NCBI GenBank assembly: GCA_034696485.1 | Contig: JAQIWT010001393.1 | Location: 1-10,966 of the forward strand | Reading direction: 5' to 3' | Source of the DNA: Isohypsibius dastychi | Lineage: Eukaryota; Tardigrada; Eutardigrada; Parachela; Isohypsibiidae | Length of the DNA stretch: 10,966 nucleotides | In this document: positions 1 through 9,400 of the stretch, one piece after another | How positions within the stretch are numbered: the first letter of the stretch is position 1 | Layout: each line of letters opens with the position of its first letter | Made by a program: the position numbers and the translations under genes | Notes under the pieces: generated by a model | Databases searched by the model: none | What the model saw: the letters and a program-made list of their open reading frames with translations, nothing else | Told to the model about the DNA's origin: nothing

Positions 1-311
1 GCCGGTTAGTAAAAACGCGTTCACGATTCGGAGGTGTTCACGATTCGCAGTGTTCACTTTAACAGGGAATACTGTACTAGCAGTTGATTAATTTTAGATT
101 AAAAATGCTTGCTTGATCCCGCGTGGATTTGCCGCTCTTGCACAATTGATTCTACTCCCCCATTTGACCTTTATTTCGTGCTCTTATTCCAAAACGACTG
201 ACGCAGTTACAAACTGGAATGCACAAGGTCTGCGATGAATTTTTATTATTTCCAGAGAAAACGCGTTTTCCGTACGGATTGTTGCATAACTGAGTTATTC
301 AAAGTATAAAA
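1..311 (+). other. Upstream region / probable 5'UTR
   Basis: No coding sequence is seen. A TGA at 291-293 is in frame with the ATG at 312 and limits N-terminal extension. A run ending TTTCCAG at 255 could be the acceptor of a 5'UTR intron whose donor may lie outside or early in the window. A 12-base direct repeat lies at 19-30 and 36-47. No convincing TATA box was found; the TATAAA at 305-310 is too close to the start codon to be one. Confidence 0.5.
19..57 (+). repeat. Short direct repeat GTTCACGATTCG
   Basis: GTTCACGATTCG occurs exactly at 19-30 and again at 36-47, with a shortened third copy GTTCAC at 52-57. Starts are 17 and 16 bases apart. It sits upstream of the start codon. It may be a minor tandem duplication or a protein-binding cluster; nothing in the sequence decides between them. 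Confidence 0.6.
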
Positions 312-405
312 ATGGAGGAAGACGAATGGGATACGGAGCAATGGGGAATACAATGCGAGGAGGAAGTTCGGAGTCAAGAAGTTATAAATTCCAGCAAGTT
401 CATTG
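312..405 (+). CDS. APC: APC exon 1 (start codon, acidic N-terminus)
   Basis: Encodes aa 1-31 plus the first base of Glu32. The start context AAAATGG is favourable. The peptide is strongly acidic, opening MEEDEWDTEQWG, and does not resemble the N-terminal oligomerisation coiled coil I remember for human APC. The donor is TTG|GTAAAT (phase 1). Reading on past the donor enters a stop by 503, whereas splicing to the acceptor at 487 restores the frame that holds the conserved helix. Confidence 0.75.
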
Positions 406-3400
406 GTAAATTGACAAATGACGAGAATTATCAGAATTCAGTGAAATATGGCATTGAATATATTAAATATGGTTTTCCCATTCACAGAGTATTCGGAAGA
501 TAGAGATGACAACAGCTGGAACAATCAAGATGTATGCGTAGAAGAGGACTTCCGCTGTCACGTTAAGCCTTCTTCATCCACTCAAAGTCGAATTCCCTCG
601 TCATGCGAAACAAACTGTGATGAAAACATGGACACCATGGATCACCATGAGGAATTATCGCTGCTCATAAAAGACCTTCAAAACGAAAGGTCAGATCATC
701 ATCAAAAAAATCTTTATTGTGGCTAAAAAAACATTCAGTTTGAAATTTTGTTCGAACTTTAGATTTATTCTGACAAAAAATTATTGCTTTCGAAGAACGA
801 AAGGTTTACATAATCAACGGTTGTTAGCATAAATATGTTGTTTGATCGCAAAATGGTCGATACGCTCGGAGTGGATAGTCTCCATTTCAAGGAGGCTATA
901 CCAATATTGAAGTGACATTATTTATAACCGTTCCTTTCTTGGGTCAGGCGAAATCGAAACCGAGGACAATTTAACGTGTAATATCTCCAATTGTTATGCG
1001 CAGCTATCTATATCTTCTTATTATTCCCATTGCACGATCCTTGCTCTTTTCGCGCTTCCCTCCTTCATTTCATTTCAACAACTATAGACCGAGCCGACCA
1101 AAGTGACGTTCTTTTCCTTCGCCGTTTTGAATTGCTCATATTTCTGGCCTTTCAGCCATTTCTGTTGGTCAATAAATTATTACCATACAGGAAACATACG
1201 AGAAACGTCAGAATTCTCTTGGTTGGGAAAACTATTTTATAGCAAGTTTTTTATGGTGGATTTCATTGTTTAAACAAAACAGGTTCGTATTCTAAGAGAA
1301 TTCAAAATTGTCAACTGGCCAAGGACGAATCAGAATGCGGTCGTTCTAGTCAACTTCCTGTGCTTTTCGATTAATTCGATTTGCATGATTGAGTTTTGAC
1401 CTCCTGCTGTTTGATTATGGCCTCCACTCCGACCTGCTTCTCTCACCTCTATCCTCCCCGCTCACTTGACTTCAACAGAAAATGCGTTTCAATTTCATAA
1501 ATTGCTAATTTGCATTTCTCCATACTCCATCCAATCTTTCTGCTTCCAGGTCCTTGCTCATTGCCGTATTGAATCACGGAAACACACCTGGAAACCTGGG
1601 AATCTCGAATGTGAATACCTGCTCCTTGCCAGCTGGCCAAACTTCATCCATTATTAATTACCTCCAAGATCACCTTCGTTTGTTCTCAACAACGCTGCTT
1701 CCTCCTGAAATTCCAGGTGATCCTGAGTCAACAACGGTGAGAGCAAACATCGGAAATAACATTGAATAACTTAAAAATCCGGAAATCGATCGATGTTATG
1801 GTAATTGAGTCTAATGAAACGTGAACGTTTCCCTTCGCTTCATCCTTCATTTCACACGATTTCTCGATTTTCTCGCAGTTGCCCTCCAGACGTTTTGAAT
1901 TCATCCTATGGAGAATCGAGTTGAGATTTGAATGACCATCTTGCACTGATTATTTATCTGGAATTAAGTGAGGAACAGGTGAAAAATCGATTAATCGATA
2001 TCATGTTTTTTCGAGACACCGGAAGTCGTCCACCGGAAATGCTACACCGGTTTCCAGTTGATCAATGAATTCCACATGAAAGAGCATGTGAAAACTAACC
2101 GCTATAAACGCTTGAAATTGAGTCTTGCATTTGTTTTCTGTTGAATTATGAAATTCTTTTGGTGATTTCTTTTGAAGCAAATTCTGGTTTTGAAAGTTGT
2201 GGTTTTCTGCACTTTGAAGTGTAGCATGTGTATTTAAGCAGGAATACTCCTGATGAGTCAGAGAAGTGAAGATTGGGATTTGGGAAGAAGGTTAATGGAA
2301 GATTTGGATTTGTAAGCTTCCGTTTATTTGCGCTCTTCTTTCTTCTCCCGTTTTTAATGGTATTGCGCGATGTGATAATTGATCTAATTTGGAGCAAGTG
2401 TTCGGAGTGGAAATGACAGCTGATTTTCGGTTGAAGGAAGCCGGAAATGAGGATTTGATCCAGCGTGATCGAGTTTCCTTGACCGACTTTTGCTCCAGCA
2501 TATGTTCCGTTTTTTTTATTGAAATAAAATTTGCGTTTGTTTGTAGCGGTACATTGTCGGTTGTTATTTGTTATGAATTTGAAACCATAAATTTTCGCTC
2601 TTTTTTCAGCCCATCTCGTCTTTCGACCTTCAGAATGGCCAACTTCCGGTCCATTTTTCTTGCTCAAGTCGCCTGAAGCAGATCGAATCTGAGCTCTCTA
2701 AACTGCTTCAACTGCAAGAAATCCAACAAGTATGCCGGGTTTTATTCCTTTCTCTATTTCATCCCGCTTTCATATGTCCCTTGAAATGAAAGAAGAATCG
2801 TTTCTTTTTTTTATAGACTGACAGAAGCCATAAAAGAAGTCAGATGGGCAAGATGATGACGAATGCCGTGACATCCACTGCTCCAAATGATGGGCCATGC
2901 AACACCAAATTACTCCCTGGAGAATATCAGCATCATCACCATCAACCAGAAGTCGCACCGTCCGCCAACCAGCAGCATCGACCTGAACCACAGGTTGATA
3001 CTCAATCAATTTATTCCGCTAAATCCGAACTGGGTTTCTTTGAAAAAGTGAAAAAAATTAAATGACGAACGCACTTTGACGTCAGTTTTATTAAAATCGA
3101 TTTGGATTGAACCTCCCGGAAAATATACGCGTCCACCATTTTCACAGCGGCCAGTCATATTATTATTCATAATTAATGATAGTATTAATGGTAATGATGT
3201 TATTTTAATAATGGATGATATTATTTTTAAGAGAAAATTTAGTGTCTACAATATTGTTTTGTTTTTTATTTGGCGTCAGCAGTTTCGGATTTTGCTCGCC
3301 CAATTTTCGCCGTCATATGGCTTTGCTTATTTATTTGTCAGCCATTTATTTCGCTTAAAACATCTTGTAATATTCGATCAATGACCGCGCTTTTAAATTA

Positions 3401-6400
3401 TTTCCTGTGAAAATTAGTTGAATTTCTCAAAGATTTGTTGACATTTTTGTTTGCAGAATTCCATGTTCCAGTTCTTCTCGATGATGAACGGTGATCACAA
3501 AGCAACCACAGAGCGCTTATTGACATTATGCCAGTCCAAAGAAACTTGCCTTCAATTATCCTGCATGGGGATAATGCCTTTCATCGTCCAAATAATCCAC
3601 GATCCAAATTGTGGAATTAGTCGGACACCCAGAGAGATTCGAGTTAAAGCCGGCACGATATTACATCGTTTGGTTTCTTCGCATCCGGAAGATAAACGGA
3701 CCAGAAGAGAAATGAGCGTCTTGAAGTTGCTCGAAGAGATTCGGAATTACAGCGACCAAATCATCAACCGCCAGAATGATCGTACGCCATACTTCCGTTT
3801 TCTTTTGGAAATTTAAAACAAAGAAAATGAGATTGTTTTCGAAGCAAATAATATTTCTTAATTAGTTTCATTTTAATTTGGATTTAAATATCGTTCATTT
3901 TTGGTTCGCAAAATAAATTTTTACCAAAACAATTTCAATTTTTTTCCAAAACAATTTCAATTTTTTTCCAAAACAATTTCAACTTTTTTTCGTTTTCATT
4001 TTTACGTATAATTTCTATGTTTTTAGTGAATTTGTCGATGGATAATTTGGATGATCGATCTCCTGATTCCGTCCCACCAGTCCAGTTCCTGATCCAGTTG
4101 ATGAAGAAATCCTATGAAGAAGAATTTCGTCATTCAATCTGCCTCTTGGGTGGCCTTCAAGCTGTAGCGGAATTACTTCAGTGCAACTTCAGCAAATATG
4201 ATCACACTAACAGCCGATATCATTCCGAAATTCGCATCAATGCTGCCAAGATTCTGGTCAATTTGACATTTGGTGATGGAACGAATAAATCCCTCCTCAG
4301 TTCGTCGCCGAGTTTCCTGGAAACGCTGTCGCATATGGTCGGTTCTGGGAGCGATGATGTGCGGATGAATGTGGCGAGTTTGATACGGAATTTGAGCTGG
4401 AAGACGGATATTGCCAGTCGCGAGAATCTCAGGAATGCAAAGGTACGTTTTTGCTCTGATTGGAGCTGTTTTTAATTCATTTCGTACTGCATGGAAAATT
4501 AAATCGTGTCGAGCTGAAGCTTCAGTTTAGGTTTATGTTATTTGTAGTCTAATTGGTTGAAAACGAAAGTAAAAACTGTTGAATTCTTCAGAATCAGAGG
4601 TGATTTGGTTTTTTGTACGAAGTCTAACGTTATCCGTTTGTCTAATAAACGTTTCCACAAACGACTGCGAATATTTCATGGCATAATAATGAAGTTAAGA
4701 TTTTTGAAAATTTGATTTCCTGATTTTTTTTGTTTTTTTACATATTATTCCTGGAATTAACTTTCATGGGAATTATGTTTACAATAGACCGGAAAACAAA
4801 GGAAAAAAATTGAAATAGTTTTTCCTGCTTGAAAGATGCAAGTTTTTGAATGATAGAATGATTCGAAATTCGGATCATCTGATCAGTTCTGTTCTTTTTC
4901 TTGCTTTTTTCGCGCTGTTCCCATCGACGTCAAATTTTCCAAGTTTGTGATTGTAGATGATAAGTCCATTGCTGCGTTCCGCCATGATGGCCAAATCGGA
5001 AATGTCCCTGAAAGCCATGTTATCCGCCCTATGGAATATTTCTGCTCATTGGATAGAAAATAAACAAGAGATTTGTTCGACGGATGGCGCATTGGAATTT
5101 CTCATTTCACATTTATCTCAGAAACGTGCCTTTTCAACAACTTCCGTCGTGGAATTGAGCGGTGGAATATTGAGGAATATTTGCTCGGTTATTGCGGACC
5201 GTGAAGATTACCGGAATATCTTAAGGCAGAATCATTGTTTGGAAGTCTTGGTTAGTCATCTTCGAGCGCCTTCCATTGAATGGGTCATCAACGCTACTGG
5301 AATCCTGTGGAATTTATCTTCCAGGTAAGAATCTTATTTGATAATTGTTGACTGGTAACAAAACGTTTTTTTGTAGATGTGCTGAAGACCAGAAGAAACT
5401 TTGGGATTTGGGTGCAGTGAGTCTGTTGAAAGGACTGATGAACAACAAAGACGGAAGAATCGCGGCCAACAGTGGTCACGCTTACCGGAAGTTGATGTCT
5501 GCTCAGACAAATGGACGAGCACAGTCGATGCCAAGAAGGTGGAAGAATGGACGAAATGTCAACGCTAATATCTCCTTGGATGATGGAAGGCAGAGCGATA
5601 CAACCACCTTTCGGAAGATGTCTTCTGTCCCAAATAGCCCACTTGTCTTCACCAGATCTAATCGAGTAAGTTTTGCACCACAGGTTTTTTCGGCGAATTT
5701 GAATGAAGATTTTCAACTAATTCTGATGCCATTTTATTTCACTTAATGGTTTTGTTCTGTAGTCAAATGTCGATTCGGGCTCAAAATCAGATCGTCATCG
5801 TCGTCCCTCGAACAATTCTGATCATCGCCGTGACCAAATGACATTGCTCATGAATGAAACACGCCGTGAAATCAAAGAGTCTTTCACTATTCCGCCGATT
5901 CAGCCAAAGAATGTATCTAGTCCGCCGCTCAGTGAATCGAGTTCCAGTGGAGAAGAAGAGACATCGTTTCCGGTTGGGAATAACGCCAGTAATAATTCCA
6001 AGTTTGTCTATCCGGTACATGCTCCGGTTCAAGAGAATTGTTTTGGATATGCGGTCAATTTGGAAGATGAGCCGTATTTTCAAACTATTCCGACGATTGC
6101 GCAATCGAGGAATGACCCACCGAGATATTCCCCATACCGTGCACCTTTTGGGAATAATTTTAGTCTGCAATGGAAGATAAAGTCGAACGAGCAAAGCCAG
6201 GTATGGGAATTGCTTTGTACATGGTACAGCGGGTTTCGTTACTTGAGTTGAAATTGTCTTTAACATTTTGAAATTGTACATCCTTTTCATTCAAATGCTG
6301 GGAGTTTGGATATCGATTTCATCATCTCCAGACCCTCTCGAGAATAACTTCAAAAGACCTCGAAAAATAAATAAATAAATTTAATGAGAACTAATTTTGA

Positions 6401-9400
6401 AAACCCTAATTTTCATCATTTTGCGCTTCTGGAACTTTGTTTAACTCGGAGGTTATTTTTCTGTATTTTGTCGGCTTCTTTTCTATGATGATTCAAAAAT
6501 GAAGATGTTTCGAGCAAAAGGAGTCTCGTTTCTTTTTGTCGTTTTTCTTGGTGATTTCGAATTCTGTCTTTATACAGCTTAAAGTGTTTATTTTTACTAT
6601 TTTATGAGATCTCATGATTTGTTCAGTTTTCAAATTCCAGTTTTCAACTTCTGTTTTTTTGCCTCGATTTTCAGAAAGTTTAGCTGGCAGGATGGATTTG
6701 GTTTTGAGTTTCTCGATTTATAGGATGAAGCGGAAACACGGGATGAGTTTACGGACTATGGTCTGACGAACGGCGTCAGAAATTTTGTGTTGGATCCTTT
6801 GGAAGATGCAGAAGATACCATTCGACAGTTCAATACTGAAGGAACTCCACTTTTCAGCACAGCTACGTCCATCTACGATCTTCGTTCCGGAAGCTTCTCC
6901 AAGAAACCAATTCTGAATCGAAATGGCGCTATTCGAACCACCGATGTCACAGGTGAGATGCGGCTAGAATTAACATAGCTTTACGTGTTAAACTCGGAAG
7001 AGTGATCAGTCCTGTTGAAGTGTTTTATATGCATCATTAACATGGCTTTATTAAAGATGGTCAAAAATATATTTTCCGTTCTTGACATTTACATTTTTTA
7101 TTTATTGAATAATAACTACGCTGTTGACAAATTTTTTTAATGTTTCTTCTTATTCTTCGTGGAATGTTTTGAGGATTAGTTGCCGTTCCTGTGAAGCATG
7201 TGACGATTGATGAAGTCAACATTAACTCGATGATGGTTTCTCGCTCGTCTTCCCCTGGGAATCTTAGCGAGGTGGATTTGGTGTTCAACGATGAAAATGA
7301 GAATGAAAAGGATGACAAGTCGGTTTATTCAATGAGAGTCAGTGGGGCGGTATCTCCCAGCGATATTCCAGCATCACCATCACTTATGCCCCGAAGCCAG
7401 TCAAACACCAAGTAAGAGACATTTCACCATCGTTTTAAAGACCATTAAATTTTGATACGTAAAATTTCCGGAATTTTGGGGTCGTTTTTTGATTGATCCT
7501 GAGTGGAGAACGGTTCCATTTTTCTGCAGGAATAAACGAAGAATTTTGCCAGTTCCGCCGGTTGGCAAAAAGGCGGAAGAAAGCAAAGTCGCCCATCCAG
7601 TTCGGATTCGTGATGTGGATCTATCGGAAGATGAGCAGAATATTCTTGCGGATTGTATTAATTCTGGAATGTCAGTCAAGATGACAAGCTCCATTCAGGA
7701 TAAATCATCCGATCAGACCCATCATTCTCAGCCTTTGTTCAGCCCGCTTCAAAAGGTTCAAAAACTCGCTCCAGCCGGTGATAATATTCCGGATGATATG
7801 TTTGTCCCAGATTCTACTCGAACTTTTGCCAGCGAAGGTATGATACTGGTGTACAGTTTCGAGCAGTTATTTTAGTGTAATAATAACTTAACAAGCTAGA
7901 TCTCCAGGCGAAATAGCATCCATTGGCTTTGGAGATACTGTATTCTTTTGGATTCACTTTGATTTCTTTTCAGGTATTTCTGCAGCTACTTCTCTGAGCA
8001 GTCTGACCCTCTCTGGAATCTGCGAACGTCCAAAAATCCGTCCGAAACTTCTTCCCAAATTACCTTTCCCTGAAGAAGCCGAAGAGGATACTCCTCCTCA
8101 GTCCAACCCACTCCAAAATGGTTCCACTAACTATTTAACCGATTTGAGACACCCGTCTGATCAGTATTCTCCAAAAAGTCAGAAGAGTTCTGCGCCATGC
8201 GCTTTTTGGGTTGATGCGGCCAATGGAGAGCAACTGGATTGTCTGACGTCGTTTGTTGAGAAGAAGAGTATTGGAAGCTCACCTCTATCACCGTCCGGAA
8301 TCCAGAAATCGAGCGCAGATTTAATGGAAGCGGTAGAGTTGAAACCGCAAAATCCAAATCAGCAGACAAATAACGCGAGGTATGCTTTTGTTATGTCACA
8401 CTGGCATCTCTTAGATGCTCGCGCTAATTGATACAGAATAAGCACGCAAATGCGTCATGGAAAAAACCGAATATTTTGTGCTGTTAGGTTTATTTGAGCC
8501 TTCATTGTTCCTTATTGATTTCAGCTTCGGGAATTCTCCGCTTTCTCCGGCAACCGGTCCACCAACACCTATCCGTGCTTCATCCACCTTAACCAGACAC
8601 ACGATCTCGGACCACCACTCAGTTCCGAACGGTATTTCAAACAACTCCGGCTCCGGAAGTCCTTCTGAACAAACAGCACCACCACCACCTCCTCCGTTAC
8701 AGTTCCATCTTAATACACACTCGCCGCTGAAGGTCAGAACCCCTAAAAGTCTGTCAACTGACCAGTTGGCCACTCCTCCTCCTCTTCCACCTCCACTGAA
8801 CATCAACCTGTTGAAATCCCCCAAAAGGTCACCAGCTAAGAAGTCTTTGGAAGGCATCCACTTGACTCCCTGTGAAGGTATTTTGGGTCTGCAATGATTA
8901 TGTTGTTCAGGGCTGATTATTTCATTTCAGGCGAGACAGAAGTGCCACCTCTGCCAAACAGCGACCCACCTCCTCTGAGCCCAGAAGCGCAATATTTGAT
9001 TGATAAGCTAGATCAAGATCTTTTGGCTGACTGCATCTACGCCGCATTACCAAAAAAGAGCAAAGAGCGTAAAAAGTCAGCTTCTAGCGAGAAAACGGAA
9101 GTTCAACCAGATATCAACGATGAGGATTTGTTGGCGGACTGCATCTATGCAGCACTTCCAGTTAAGCCTAAGAGGCCATCTTCGGCCACGAAGAAAATTA
9201 GTCAGTCAGCGCGGAGAACTCAGATTCAGATGAGCATCAAGGAGATGACTTTGAGTCATTCGTTCGCTGGGAATGTTGTGGATGAAACAGGCGGGAAGAG
9301 CGCTGTGATAAGGAAGTCGAGGACGTTTGAGGAGACTGGATTAGAAGAACAGAAGAAGGAGATGAAAACTCATTCATTGCCGCGTGATCATTTGAAGCTA

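Larger units (their letters stand above)
3457..5503 (+). other. APC: Armadillo repeat domain (spread over exons 6-9)
   Basis: Covers about aa 261-672. Repeated helical signatures include LQAVAELL, AAKILVNLTFGD, NVASLIRNLSWKTD, MLSALWNISAHWIENK, GGILRNICSVIADRED and TGILWNLSSR, each with a clear human APC counterpart. In the family this superhelix binds Asef, KAP3, IQGAP, AMER and PP2A B56. The stretch between exons 6 and 7 is shorter than the human segment rich in Trp/Glu and Pro. Confidence 0.93.

Noticed and set aside
305-310. TATAAA as a core promoter
   Set aside because: It ends two bases before the start codon, leaving no room for a transcription start and leader.
991-1242. Plus-strand open frame in intron 2
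   Set aside because: The hydrophobic content comes from T-rich intron sequence. There is no in-phase acceptor and donor pair consistent with the flanking exons and no family match.
1566-1632. A hidden 67-nt GT-AG intron in exon 3 that would remove the Gly/Asn/Ser loop
   Set aside because: Removing 67 nt shifts the frame and loses the conserved YLQDHLRLF segment.
2146-2667. Long minus-strand open frame
   Set aside because: It overlaps intron 3 and coding exon 4 on the opposite strand, has a Lys/Asn-rich composition and shows no recognisable family.
3076-3384. About 100-codon plus-strand open frame in intron 4
   Set aside because: The region is AT-rich, the translation is Phe/Ile-heavy and unfamiliar, and exons 5 and 6 join in phase across it.
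5787-6290. Minus-strand open frame of 167 codons opposite exon 10
   Set aside because: It is the antisense shadow of coding sequence that matches the APC order and splice phases.
6362-6381. AAAT run as part of a mobile element
   Set aside because: It is only a short microsatellite, with no terminal repeats, target duplication or transposase sequence around it.
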